Of a stretch of DNA of 64,000 bases, positions 29,422 through 42,700 are shown piece by piece. The notes under the pieces are model-generated. The model did not search any database. It was not told where the DNA came from and worked only from the letters and a program-made list of their open reading frames with translations. Made by a program: the position numbers and the translations under genes. The stretch is from contig JBBPEB010000009.1 in NCBI GenBank assembly GCA_039096225.1, forward strand, positions 957,001 to 1,021,000. Reading direction: 5' to 3'. This stretch comes from Blastocystis sp. Blastoise. Lineage: Eukaryota > Sar > Bigyra > Opalinata > Blastocystidae. The stretch's first letter is position 1; each line of letters opens with the position of its first letter.

Positions 29422-32104
29422 CTATATTATGTGAATTATGAATATAATACTTATAATATACATACGCTCTAAAACAGTAGTTATAAGTGATGAAGAATCA
29501 ATGATATCAGAAGTTAATCCAATTGTCATTTGGGTTGTTGGATTAATAGTGTTTCTGTATTTGTTTTTTATATACACGAGATGACTGAAACCGCTCTCAC
29601 AGAGATATGAAGTTGCAAAGGGAAGAAAACATTTCTTGGCTATATCATATAATAATGGAAAACGACTCTTATGGCTTATATAGAACTCATCTATTGGTAC
29701 GTTATTAAATTCTTCTCTACATGTTTTATCAGCAAGTAAACAGAAATACTCTTCTTTAACATGAAACTCCATTTTATTTTCGTCAGCTACTTTTGAAAAT
29801 GGATTAGTAATCCAATATAAAGAATGATCAATAAGATTAGTTGTTGGTGTATTTTTTGGTTTTTTTATGTTACTATTCGTTTTCTTCTGCTTTTTATTCT
29901 TTTGTACTTCTCCTTGATTTGTATTATTACTTATTTCATTTGGAATGATTGCCCCAAGAGTTATTATACAATTGATATTAGCCTGAATTATATTTATATT
30001 ACTAATGATTCCATTGTATTGTCCTTGAATACTACTATTAGGGAAATTATTAAGAACACCAGAAATACTACCTAAAGTGTATCCATATACTAAATATGGA
30101 AAGTCAATTCTAATCGTTACTTGAGTTTCTATTAATTGCTGAGTAACTATGTCAACATAGGTTATTAAGCCATTTACAACTCCATTTGGAGATACGCAAC
30201 CTTGTAATGATCCAAGAATATTAAATTGGTTTGATACTACTGATGTATTGTTATTAACATTACTATTCACTTCATGAGATATATTTGATGTATTATGTGT
30301 ATTTTCTTGGTCTATTAAATATTCATTAAGGTCTTGAAGATACGATTCATCACTACCAATATAATTTAGTATTTCTGGGAAATAATTCAGTAAATTACGT
30401 CGAAGAGTTATTAGATGATTTTTGATATAAAATATGATTGAATTAATATCAAGCTTGGTTGTAGATACATAATCCTTAAGTTTCGTAAATGATGAATAAT
30501 CGTTATTATTTATTAGTCTTTCTAATCTCAACGATAATTTTATAAATAAATCCTTCATAATGTCTATTAACCCAAATATATATCTATGCTGTCCTTGCAT
30601 TGATTTATTACAATCATAGAATAAACTGGTAACATCCTCAAGGTATAACATTGAAGCTATGAAGTTAGTATCAATAATGGTGTTATATAAGTCCTTCTTT
30701 TCTTTATCCTTTTTTATTACTAGTGTTATTCCATTTCTAAGTAAATTAAATCTTTTAATTGATGAATGGCATGAAAGCCATCTTGTAGGGCAATAAAGGA
30801 GAAGTTTATAACTTCTAATATTTTTTTCCTTTTTTTCTTCCTTCTTATCATTACTATAAACTTCATGAATATTATTATCTATATTATTATCTGTATCAGA
30901 TGTATCTAAAAGGGATTCAACTACTTTATTATATTCTATCTCTAAAGAAGATATATTATTAGGGGAATCAGGTATGTTATCTTGAGGAGAGAAGATAGAA
31001 GAGGTTAATGAATATTCATTATCAATATTGTAATTATTGGATTCGTCTTGTCTAACAGCAGACTTCTTTATATATGAAATTATCTCAACAGCACTTTTGA
31101 ATATATTAGTGAAGTATTTTGGTAAACAGTTTACACAGAGTTCTTCTCTATGAAGAAAACAGTGGATGAACATACAATTCTTATTCTTCTCTAGTACTCG
31201 TGTTTTGAAGGAGTTTTTGTCTCCATTCATATTCGAAGCACCGTCAAAAGTAGCTGATACGCAATTATTCCACAGAAGGTTATTATTATTAAAGAAATTA
31301 TCTACCATGTTAAATATATTATCACCTGTTTTGGAACTAATCTGAAAAATACTTAAAAATGATTCAGTAAACTTTTTATTATATTCGTATCTAGCATAAA
31401 CGAGTAAATAGGATTTCATTTCTATGTCAGTTGACTCGTCAAGCTGAATAGAAAATGATCCTGATTGTCTTATCCTATTTATTACTTCTTGTTGAATTGT
31501 CAAAGCAATTTCATCACTTTTTCTTTTGATACTGCTTGAGGATAACGGAAGATTAGAAAGGACTTTGACATTCTTTAACCTTTCATATTCTTCAATAATA
31601 GGTTTAACTAATTTTTCTCCAGTTCTGTAGCTGTATCCATTCTTTGAAATGGAGTAGGCGATGAAATATGAAAGCTTACTGGATAAATCTGAAAAGCTAA
31701 AGAGAGAATTTGAGTATTCTGTGTTTTCATTATGATCTTTTAAGAGTTCTTGAATGTCATCATATGTGTATTTGCTTAACCCATGTTTATTCTTGAAATG
31801 AGTGAAGAGTTTTGAGGCTTCATAACCTTTACACGTGAGAGTAGACTCACAGATTAAACAAAAATAGGAGTTTTTTGTTAATTTTTTAAATCCATAAACA
31901 ACTGGATTGGCATTATATCTTTTAACTCCTTCTTTTACTTCACTATAATATTTGGATTTAGGATTAATATCTGGTTTATTATTCGTTTCTTCTGTAATTA
32001 TGTCATCATCTTTTTTTTTTTCGTCTGTTGTAGACTTGTCAATCTATATATATATATATATATTACTATTAATATACTTGTAATTTTTTAAAGTACTGTT
32101 CCAT
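29422..32104 (-). CDS. hAT transposase (BED finger, ZBED5/SCAND3-like), apparently intact
   Basis: Cut-and-paste transposase of about 880 residues. Exon 1 (32104-32078, MEQYFKKLQ) joins exon 2 in phase at 32043 across a 34-nt GTATAT...TATAG intron; exon 2 is open to the TAG at 29422. N-terminal BED finger: FCLICESTLTCKGYEASKLF then THFKNKHG (about 31865-31785). Catalytic core: SIQLDESTD (first Asp, about 31455), ATFDGASNM (second Asp, about 31245), CPTRWLSCHSS (about 30800), and SYLCESGFSHL (Glu, about 29610) in the C-terminal dimerisation region. Compared with related hAT proteins it has an extra block of roughly 180 residues (about 30350-29850) between the NYFPEI and YWITNPF segments. It lies next to the element's right end and ends with TAG, unlike the host genes, which use TAA. 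Confidence 0.9.
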
Positions 32105-32250
32105 GTATTTAAACAATAAAAAAAGTTTATCTAATATAGAATGTTCTTTTTGGTTTAGCAAAACATTTTCCCTTATATTTTTGTTTTTCCCGTGTTTTCA
32201 TCACTTAAAATAACTATGAAAATCACGGTAATAAAAAAGTAACTTTGTTA

Positions 32251-32307
32251 TTTAAGCGCAAAAATTTTGGTCCTTTCGCTTAACGAGTAACTACGTGGTG
32301 ACCCCTG
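32251..32307. repeat. hAT right terminus with subterminal AAGCGCA repeat
   Basis: AAGCGCA lies at 32254-32260 and a degenerate CGCTTAACG at 32278-32286, followed by the terminal ACCCCTG. This mirrors the left terminus but with fewer intact repeats. Confidence 0.75.
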
Positions 32308-32315
32308 TTGTCATT
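32308..32315. repeat. Right target-site duplication of the hAT element
   Basis: TTGTCATT directly follows the ACCCCTG terminus and is identical to 16148-16155. Confidence 0.85.
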
Positions 32316-32434
32316 TCCGACTTGTGTCTGTTTAACAGAAAACACTGAATGATTCTCTTTTTATTCTCCAATCATTCTGAGGTCTCTGCTGACGTCAGCC
32401 AATTCTTTTGAGCAATCATCAATCTCCAGATTAT
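32316..32434. other. Short unique spacer between two transposons
   Basis: Host DNA left between the hAT target duplication and the TTAT duplication of the next element. It contains GCTGACGTCAGC (about 32389-32400), a perfect 12-bp palindrome with a CRE-like TGACGTCA core. Before the insertions this DNA would have lain just upstream of paralogue A. Confidence 0.5.
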
Positions 32435-35218
32435 CTGTCAAACGCGTATTGTTTTTTTCTCAAACGCGTATTTTCTCAAGATTATTTTCTAAAATAAAAG
32501 AATAACTGTGATATTTTTTTCTTAGCTATATAACTTTTTATGTCAAGCTTCAGTGCTATTACACACAACATATGATTAAATATTTCATTAGTGCCTTATG
32601 AAGAAGAAAAATAAGAGTCAAATTGTATTCATTTCAAGGGTGTACTCTGTCAAACTTTGTTAGGTCATTCTGATTTCGTAAATACACATAGAGAATGAGT
32701 TCTGACATAATCTTGTCGACAAATAAGTCTTTGAAACTGTCTTCTAGGTCGTGATACTGAACTTCATATTCTTTGTTTGTTTTAATTTATTATGATTTAC
32801 TTTCTACAGAGTACTTTAAATATATTGTAATGACTTAAAAGCTAAATATATGAGATAAAATTTTGAATGGGTTGAAATCCCTATTATAAATAATCAGATT
32901 CTTCTCAAATTGATTTCAACTATTGTACTATGATTAAATGATTGAACTAATTAATAAAATAAATAAAACAATAAATATATTTGTCATGTCATAATTTCTA
33001 TTTTCAGGTTTCTGTCTTTTATTTCAGACAGTCATATTTTTATTTTTAGGTTGCATATGACGTGAATATTTTTCATAATAATTTTTGTAGATTATAAAAT
33101 ATTTTATAATTATTAGAATTGTAAATGATTAACTTCCAATATCATCAAACTAAAAATAATTATATTTTCTTGAGTACCAAATACTTTTGACTACAACAAT
33201 AAGCAAAAAACATAAAAATTAGTTCTTCATAGTTTATTAACACTAAACAGAAAATTTGATTTATTATGGATTTGCAAGCGTCTAGTTTCACCAAATTGAT
33301 TTATTTATAATTTTAATTTATAGTTATAAGATATATGTTATGTGAACTTTAATATTATGTTAATAAATATCTTTTTAATATTTTCCTTATGGAGAAAAAT
33401 AATCATTTTCAATTGACGTTAAAGTGTTTTTCTAAAAAAGGGTTGTTACACTTAGTGATAGTTCTTGATAATTATTGAATTAAAAACAAAAAAAATATAT
33501 TCTTATATATTTAACACTCTCTTATATAAATATTCAAATGATATTTTAAAAAACAAATAATTCTTACTGGTATAAAGAAAGCTGCTAAAAGAAAGAAAAA
33601 GCCAAAAAAAAAATGATTTTTTTCTGTTATTAATTAATGTCAGGTTACCTATCTCTTCATGTAGATTGGGAACAGTTTATATATATTAAATTAGTACAAT
33701 GTTAAGTATCTCTATTTAGTAAAATATAGATTTATATATAAATATTTTAATATTTATTAACACAAAAGAAATTATATGTATATGGCTTTTTGAGTTTTTT
33801 ACACTTTTTTCTTTTTTCCCATATTGAAAAATAGAAATTCAAAAGTATGTGCAGTTTCAAACTGTTTATATGCTTGCTATTACATTATGATAGTGAAAAT
33901 TCTAGAATCAATACATTATGATACAACACAATGAAATGCATTTTTTTCATACTTTTTGACAATAAAGTAATATAAATTATAAATAAATTTCAGAATTTTA
34001 AATTATTTAAAAATGATAGATATTCGACTATAGTTGCAAAAAATATAATAAAGAGAAATAAACACATAAAGAAAACATATATATATTTGACATAATATAC
34101 ATTTTTTAAAAACTCGTTTTAGGGTATTGTTATCATGCCCTTGAATCAATAAATATTTCATTAATTGTTTTCAAGGTTTATATATATAATATAGATTGAT
34201 AGATGCATAATATACCAAAATTTCAATACTCTGTGACTTATTATTAACCGTCAAAATATCATAGTTAGTTAGTGTTTTTATGAAAAACAATAAAAAATGT
34301 AAAAAAAAATAAAATCCTCTTTTTGAAACACTAAATTTAATTTCAAATATTTTAATATAAATAATATAAATAAGCACGGCTTATATTTTATACATATATA
34401 AAAATAGAAACTAGTTAATCATTCTATGAACTTCAGTAATCAGGAATATTCATGGAGTAAAGGAATGAGTGTGAAATTTTTTGTTGTCTTTTTCATTATT
34501 CTTAATTTTTATTATATGTTTATACATAGATATTATTTTATAAATAACTTGACATATTATTTCTTTAACTAATTTATTTTATGAGTAGGATTGTTAACTC
34601 AATATATAAAACTATAAAAAACAGTTGTTAATTGTGTGTCTAAAGGTAGTGTATTTCTTAATGTTAAGTGATTATTTTATCATTTATATTAGTCTTGATT
34701 TAGGGTTGATTATAATATCCAACAAATAATGATTTTTAATGATAATAATATGAGAATTAGCACTAAATTATTGATAAGATATTACTAATTTTTAAGATAG
34801 ATACGTTAACAATAATTGCAGACGATATAGACCTCATTTATGTTGTAATAGACTAATTTTGAAAGAACATTATTCAAGTGATACTTGCTCAAACTCATTT
34901 GAGTGAAAATTATTTGTATATTCTTGAAGATAAACATATTCTTATATATTTTTTAGATTAACTCTTTTTAATAAGTCGCTCTTGTCATTAAAAAAGTTGG
35001 TACTATAAAATAAGACGAGCAACTTTGTGTACTGATTTTTCATTGTGTATTATGTGTATACACTTCATATTTATGAAGTAGTCTCTGATAGATTAGAAAA
35101 GAGTTTATGCAAAAAATTATTTAAAAAAAATAAATATCAACTGAGTTCAACCAAAAACAAAATACACACAAAAACATAAAAATACGCGTTTGAGAAAAAA
35201 ACAATACGCGTTTGACAG
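32435..35218. mobile_element. 2.8-kb non-autonomous inverted-repeat DNA transposon
   Basis: A terminal inverted repeat of about 40 bp starts CTGTCAAACGCGTATTG at 32435 and is repeated exactly inverted, ending CGCGTTTGACAG at 35218. Each TIR contains two tandem CAAACGCGTATT motifs separated by a T-rich 10-12 bases. The flanks are TTAT on both sides (32431-32434 and 35219-35222), giving a 4-bp target duplication. No transposase-like coding sequence was found inside, so it is non-autonomous. The superfamily is uncertain; a 4-bp duplication is compatible with several. Confidence 0.82.
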
Positions 35219-35222
35219 TTAT

Positions 35223-35483
35223 TGATTCGCTGAACTATTTCTAACGGATTCATTAGCAAATGAAAAACGGTTTCCCTGTTGAAATTTTTTTTAAAAATGA
35301 ATTTTATTCATAATAATTTGTATAATGGTTTTTTTTATGTATTAGATAAACAAAACAAGATCTATAAAACACAGATAAAGAAATATATTGTTTTCCTACA
35401 ATACATGAAACATAACAAATAGTGACTAGTGAAAATAATATAAAAAAGCCACAATTCAACGGAATTGAAATTTATTTAGAAGA
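35223..35483. other. Short intergenic region downstream of paralogue B
   Basis: AT-rich DNA between the inverted-repeat element and the 3' end of paralogue B. Nothing recognisable. Confidence 0.4.
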
Positions 35484-36999
35484 TTATTGTTGCTCTGTGG
35501 TGATGTTTGGTGATAAAGAAGTGATGCTATTGTCAGGAACTGTTGTTGCTTTCTCGTTTTCAGTGACAGGATTAACAGCAATTGTTGTCATTTCTATAGA
35601 CTGTTCACCTTTCTTTTCTTGATTTAAATCATTATTATTTACGTTTTCTTTTTCTTTCATTTCAGGATCTACAGGAGATAATTTCATATTTCTATGTTTA
35701 ACCTATATAAAATTATTTTATATAGAAATTGAATTTAGAATATGATTGAGATATTTAATAGATATTAAAATATAAAGTAGTAAATGAAAACCATAGAATT
35801 ATATACTCTTAATCTCCATTGAATGAAATAATAAGAAGGAAGACTCCAAATTAGAACACCTGCACAGAAACCAATAAAACAACATAAATATGGATCCAGT
35901 TTTGCATATACATATAATAAAGAAGTTACATAACAATATATACTATTCCTATAGTAAGATAAACATTATATTAATGTTGATATTATAAATAGAATTATTA
36001 TTATTATTATTATTATTATTAATAATTATAATAATTATTATTATAATATAAATATAATATTAAAATAATATTACAATAATATTCATATAATTATAAATAA
36101 AATTTAATTAAAAAAAAATACATAAATAATAATAAAAATATACGCTGGGTTTCCGAGAATAAGAGGTCCAATGGATCCACGAACAACCTCATCATCTTGA
36201 GCTAAAGAAACAGATACCATCGTAACACTTAGAATAATAGGAAATGCAGAGAATAATCCTGCATATCCACTACTACCAAGTTGAGATATAATTAATGCAA
36301 TAAAAATAACAGCAGCAACTACTAAACCTCTAGCTATATGTGTCCAAATACTCACTTTTTTCTTTCCTTTAGGAGATTCAGGAGGTACCCAACATATACA
36401 TACTCCAACTACCATAATAATTAATGTTAATATAGGACTTAATACAATAATAGGTATTCCCCATATAGGTAACATAGTCTGTAACCAAGTGAAAAATATA
36501 CCTACAATAGACCATGCTAATATAGCTATAATTAAAGTCATAGTTAATCTCCACCCACGAGGTATTTTCTTTGATAATAATCCAGGTACATAAAACCATA
36601 CAGGAAGATATACACAACCAGAACAAAATGCACCTAAAATTGTATAAAATTCATTATTTATATTTTTAAGCTTTATTTAAATAATCATGAATATAATTTA
36701 TAAAAACAAAAATATATATATTTATAATAACTAATAAAAAAAAATTTATATAATAAGAATTAATAAAAAATTAATTTACCTATAGAAAAAGCAAATACAC
36801 CTCCTAAGGAATCATCATCAGTTTTACCATCTGTCATAATAGCAAATGAAGATGGAATGACTGTATTCGGTGCAGAACCAAGGATACCTCCAACAGATCC
36901 TCCAAAGATTTCAATAGAAAAACAAATAAATATAGAAATAAAAAAGGCAACTGTTGAGGAAGTTCCAATTTTAACCCAATTGAGATCTGCAATATTCAT
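35484..36999 (-). CDS. Multi-span membrane protein, paralogue B of three
   Basis: Same family as 14470-16027. Exon 1 (36999-36780) reads MNIADLNWVKIGTSSTVAFF, then FGGSVGGILGSAPNTVIPSS (first repeat motif). The next exon (about 36635-36150) covers the middle membrane segments, the conserved loop WVPPESPKGKKKVS then HIARGL, and the second motif YAGLFSAFPIILSVTMVSVSLAQDD followed by GSIGPLILGNP. After further introns come a YAKLDPYLCCFIGFCAGVL-type segment (about 35910-35850) and a polar tail ending ITSLSPNITTEQQ, then TAA. It is transcribed away from paralogue C, sharing a 672-bp divergent upstream region. Substrate unknown. Confidence 0.75.
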
Positions 37000-37671
37000 G
37001 ATTTATATTTTCTGAACGAAAAAGGTTAAACAACTATTAGAAACGAATTCAATTGGTACAAAATGAATTATTAACTGATCCTAAAGAATGATATATATTA
37101 CTATAAAGTAAAAAATATATACTTGACTAAACCAATATCAATTACTATGAATAAGGATTAAATAATATTTTTTTCACAAGAGAAGGGTAGAAAATCAGAT
37201 GACTGTGCTTAAAAAAATAAAACGAATTTCTAAAAAAAAATCATTAGAAAATATTAAATTTGAGTAGAAAACACTTGAATATTCACGTTAAAGAAAAACG
37301 AAACACTCTTTTATTGGATAAAGTTTCTTTATGTATATTATATTCCCAGTAATAACGAGAAGCATAATCGTGATTATTCTCATATGAATATGCTATTTTC
37401 CATAAATATTCATGAAACTTAAATGTGTGAAAAAGCAAATGACTTCATGACTTGATGCAAAAGAATTCTGTTGAAAATTCTGCTGATTTATTGGCTAATA
37501 TAAATGCATCATTAAAGAATTTTCATGAATATTCTTCAATGAATGAAGGAGATTTCGTAGTGTTTATTTGTATCACCCCATTTTCTTAACCACCCCTTTT
37601 TCTTTTCCCTATTTTTGTTTTTTTTTATATATATTAAAAAACAATATATTTATATTGATTTATTTATAAAT
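37000..37671. promoter_or_regulatory. Divergent upstream region of paralogues B and C with repeated GAATATTC/TTCATGAA motifs
   Basis: 672 bp between two start codons. Related palindromic motifs recur: GAATATTCACG (about 37276), AATATTCATGAAAC (about 37405), TTTTCATGAATATTC (about 37519). They could be operator-like sites, but short AT-rich palindromes also arise by chance here. A CACCCC pair lies near 37573-37590. Function is inferred from position only. Confidence 0.35.
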
Positions 37672-39198
37672 ATGATAGTATTAATTAATTGGTTGAAAGT
37701 ATCTTTAACTTCTGTTGTAGCCTTTGTTGTTGCTATTACTGTTTGTCTTCTCATTGAAGTTTTTGGTGGTGTCGTAGGAGGAATTCTTGGATCAATTCCA
37801 TCTACTGTTGTTCCTGGTTCTTATGTCATTCTCACAGATGCTGCAGATGCTGAACAAGCTATTTCTGGAATGTTTGCTTTTCCATTAGGTATTTTTTAAA
37901 TATTTCATACTGTTTACATTATAATGAATTCTTGAGAAAGCGGTTTTTAAATGTTATACATATATAAATCTATTTCAAAATAGTAATTTAGTATAATTTC
38001 TCTAGGTTCTGCTTGTACTTCATGCTTATTTTTACCTGTTTGGAAGATTTTACCTAAATATATACCTCGTACTATTCCTAAATGGATTCGATTAGTAATT
38101 TTAAGTGTTGTTAGTACTCTCATTTGGGCAATAGGTGGTGTTTTTCTTGTTTGGATTCAAAATTTATTACCTTCAATTGGAGTACCTATTTATGTATTTA
38201 GTCCTATTATCGTATTAATTACTATTATTGTTGGAGTCATATTTTGTTGGCATCCTGCTCCTGCTCCTAAAGGAAAGAATAAGGTCAGTATTTGGGTTCA
38301 TTTAACAAGAGGAATAGTTGTCGCTATTTTCATCTTTTTATCATCTATTATTTCAGCTTATGGTGCTAGTGATTATGCTGGTCTTTTAACTTCTTTCCCT
38401 GCTATTACTATTGTTACTATGCTTTCTGTTTCTATTTCTCAAGATGAATCTGTCACGTGCGGAGCTATTGGCCCTCTTATGCTTGGATATGTCTCGTATG
38501 TTTATTATTATGTTTTTTTAATTCATTATTATATTTATTATTATATTTATTGTTATATTTATTATATTTTATTATGTTATTTTTTTATTTATTTATTATT
38601 AATATTTATTTATTTATTATTAATATTTTTCTATTTCTTTCTTTCAATACGTATCTTACATTAATAATATTACTATTATTATTTTTTATATCTATTCTCT
38701 ATATACTAATTCCTTTATAGAACATGTATATATGCTTACGCTTCTTGCTTATTATTTGTATTCACTTCTCTTGGCATTTGGTGGTCTATGGTAATTGCCT
38801 TCTTTTTCGCAGTTATTATCTATTCTATTCCTTTATACTTCTTTATGCAATGGAGACAACGAGTATTTATTATATATATTATTATTATTCTATTGAATAG
38901 AATATTATTTATTATATATATGTTTTATATTATTTTATACAAATAATATACTATCTATTCTTTATATATTATTGCATACAAATAAAATAAAATCTATATA
39001 TAGGTATGTAGTTCTTCTTGTTGCCATATAGAAACTGATATAGAATTAAAAGGTACTATCTCTCCTGTTCCTATATCTATAAGTGATAATAAAGATACTA
39101 CGAATGAACATTCTCTTAGTCCAGATACTAATAAGAATATAGATAATAATAATAATAATGAAGTACCTAGTGTTACTGTTAAAGCTAAAGATTTATAA
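37672..39198 (+). CDS. Multi-span membrane protein, paralogue C of three
   Basis: Same family. The chosen ATG gives MIVLINWLKVSLTSVVAFVV, matching the NWLKVGL start of paralogue A; the longer upstream frame is not conserved. First motif FGGVVGGILGSIPSTVVPGS (about 37764), then, after an intron, GSACTSCLFLPVWKILPKYI (about 38005). Conserved loop PAPAPKGKNKVS then HLTRGI (about 38248-38310). Second motif YAGLLTSFPAITIVTMLSVSISQDESVTCGAIGPLMLG (about 38375-38490). Exon 3 (about 38720-38863) ends FMQWRQR, and the last exon (from 39004) starts with a Cys cluster, VCSSSCCHIE, possibly a lipidation site (inference), before a Ser/Asp/Asn-rich tail. Confidence 0.75.
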
Positions 39199-39754
39199 CC
39201 ATCTAGATATATATTCATTTCTATGCTATTGTGAGTTTTTTTATCCTTTATTCTTGTGTTTATCATCACTTTTGTTATTTTTTTGTGTTAATTTTATGTT
39301 TGTTTTCAACATTTTTCTTTTATTTGATTCAACACTATCATCCTTTGAGTTTTTGTGTCTTATTTGTTTTGTTTTTTATCAACATCAACATCTTTTGAAA
39401 ATCATTATGATGAATAAATGCTTTGATAAATAGCTATCATTCATACATAATTGCACACTATATAAATTATGGAACATGATTCTATGATGAATTAACATAC
39501 TTTAATAAATTCATTGTTTACTGATCGATCTCATATGAGTCTCTTTCATGTCCTATATCATTCTCATTATGTCTCTACATTAAATCTAATATTTCTAATT
39601 CATAAACAACTCATGATTCTATAAAAAAAATCAAATGAAGTTTTTGTTACACTGTTTTTCATTTGTTTTAAGAAAAAACTCCAGTTAGATTTTGATGGAT
39701 CTTTGTTTTTTTTTAACTTTGTTTTTTAAATTATAATTTCAATGTTTTCATGTT
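39199..39754. other. Intergenic region
   Basis: 556 bp of T-rich DNA between two plus-strand genes. The frame at 39158-39433 is compositional. No RNA gene or repeat recognised. Confidence 0.45.
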
Positions 39755-42700
39755 ATGTCTAGAGATCCAGTATTAATCACACCATTAGGAACAAAATTGA
39801 TGAAATCTATGATAGGATTTCAATATGAAATCAATTATCAAACAACAATCATTCCTCATTCCGATCTATTTAATAAACCTATATCAAAATTCAGATGCAT
39901 AATATATCCTTCTCTATATTCGTCACCACAATCATCAACAGTTCTGTTTTTATTTCAAGTATTTTTTATTGTAGTCATATATAGAATATCTGTATATGTT
40001 GGTGCATCTTTCTATTTAATATAGGATTCATTTCAAAGTTATTTATCGAATGATTCTCTAGTTGAATATCTCTCTGGATTAGGATTTTGTATTGTTTCTT
40101 TTGACTATCCTTTCGCAGGTAAGTCATTATAGTTATTTATATTTTATACGTAGTTATGATGAACATTTTAGGAATTATGTTTTTTTAAATTGTAAAAATA
40201 TTTTTTTTATTTCATTTATAGGAAGTCGCCATTCTCAAGGATATTCAGATGATTGCTCTATAATAGATCTTCTAGAATATGATCTAAACACTATTTCTGA
40301 TGATTATTTAAATTTAAATATACTCTCTCTGCTTCTGTCTCGATTATCTATGTATATTATTATTATTATTATAATAGTATATAGAAACTATATCATATAT
40401 ATATTCATATTCTACTAGTTATATATATAGTGATTATACTATAATTCTAGAATTACTTCATAGAAGACATAATATAGAGTCCACTACAACTCTTCTTATG
40501 GGAATAGGAATTGGAGGAGGATTAGCTAGGTATATATATATATATATATGTAGTTATTTATATAAGTTATTTAAATTGATTTATATATTTATATTATAAA
40601 AATTGGTTTATAAATTTAAATTATTTATATTTATTTATATAACTTATTTAAATTGATTTATAAATTTAAATTATTTATATTTATATAAGTTATGTAAATT
40701 AGTTTATATATATAAATTTAAATTCAAAAATTATTATATATATTTATGAATATATTTCTCTTAATAACTCTTTTATAATTCTAATATTTATTATATATAT
40801 ATATAGTCATTTATTTCATGAATATAATTGTGGTGACTTTTTGATATCTATTCAAGGATTTGATCTCTATTCTTATATAAATATATACAGGAATAATATA
40901 CTCAAATTACCTTTACACTATCACGATAGTATATATATATTATTATTATTATTGAATAATAATTATAATAATAATAATATAATACTCAATAATTATCTAT
41001 ATATAATATTCAATAATTATTTATATATAATATTCACTAATAGTATTATATATATATAGAATTGTATTCATTAATAATGACTTTGTCTTCAGATTCAGTG
41101 ATTACAAATAAACATAAATATACAAGAAAAAGTATGTCAGTTAATCAAAATATATTTTCATAATAAACATATATATAGATGGACAATGTGTATATCTATA
41201 TACATTACCATATTCTATTCAATTATTTCCATTATTTCAAAATAAACCTCTTCTTAAAAATATTCCAGAAAAAGTATATATAATAGTTATTATTCATACT
41301 ATATATATGTGTTAAATATTTTATTCTCATTGATATTATTTGTAAAATATGAATCTATTTTTATTGTTTATATCTATATCTAATGTTTCATGAATATATA
41401 TCATTATTCTATATATAAATGACATCACTAGTATATATATATAGTATATTCCTTGTGGATCTTCAGAAGAATCTATTTCTTTTGTTTCTCTTCTATATAT
41501 CTATTTAAGTCCTTATTTATCTCCTTTCTCTTCTCTTCCTAATTCTTTCTCGTTCTCCTTTTCTCCTTCTTCTCGTCATATTTCTATTGACTGTATAGAA
41601 GAAAAAAAGTATTTATTTAATGATAATGATAATATTAAGAATAACAATGATAAACTGTATAATAATGTTAGTAATAATAAAGACATAGATAAACATATTG
41701 TTCATAATGATATTAATAAGAATATTTCGGTAAACTCAAATAATTCAAGTATTCCTCTCTCTTCTACTTCTCAAACTAATTCTGATATTTGTTATTTACA
41801 TACTTATTCTTTCAATAATCAAGATTCACACGATAATCATGATATAAGAGAGAATTATAAGCAAAATAATAGAAATAATAATAATAATAATAATAATATT
41901 AAAGAAAATAATAATAATAATGGAGATAATGAAGATAAAAATAAAAAAATACAAAGTAATAAATATAATAATAATAATAATAATATTAAAGAAAATAATA
42001 ATTATAATAATAGTATTAAAAATAATAATAATAAAATACAAAGTAATAAACATAACTATAATAATAATAATAATATAGATTTCCAAAATAGTTCTATTAT
42101 TTCAATAGATAAGATAGAACAAGATTCTAGTGATACTCATTCAAAAGTGAAACATATCCCTATAGATAATCCAAATTCAAATGCTATCCAATCATCTCTA
42201 CAAAATAATAATAAACAAGAGAATCTATTGGGTTTCGATCAGAATACTATTTCCTCTTCTTTTAATTCTATGAGTCCTACACAATCGGAGTTATCATATT
42301 GTACTTCTAATAATGAGATGCATCCTATATATACAAATACCGTTGATATTTCTTCTCAATGTATTCCTATCAATAATTCAAATAATTCATTTTCAACAAA
42401 TCATAATGAAGCAAATATTATGCCACCAAATAAATATGAATATGTATCTTCAAATAATATATATAATAACAATACCTCTCCGTCTTCTTCTGGTCCTCCT
42501 GTTTCCTCTCGATGTCTTTCTGTTTATACTCCGTCATCAACAATCTCTCCTATTCTTCCTATTAATAATGATATTAATAGTACTACTGTTGGTAGTAATA
42601 ATTCTCTTTATCATAATAATAATAATTTGGTTAATAACTATAATAATAATAATATCACAAATAATAATATCTCAAATAATAATATCTCAAATAATAATAT

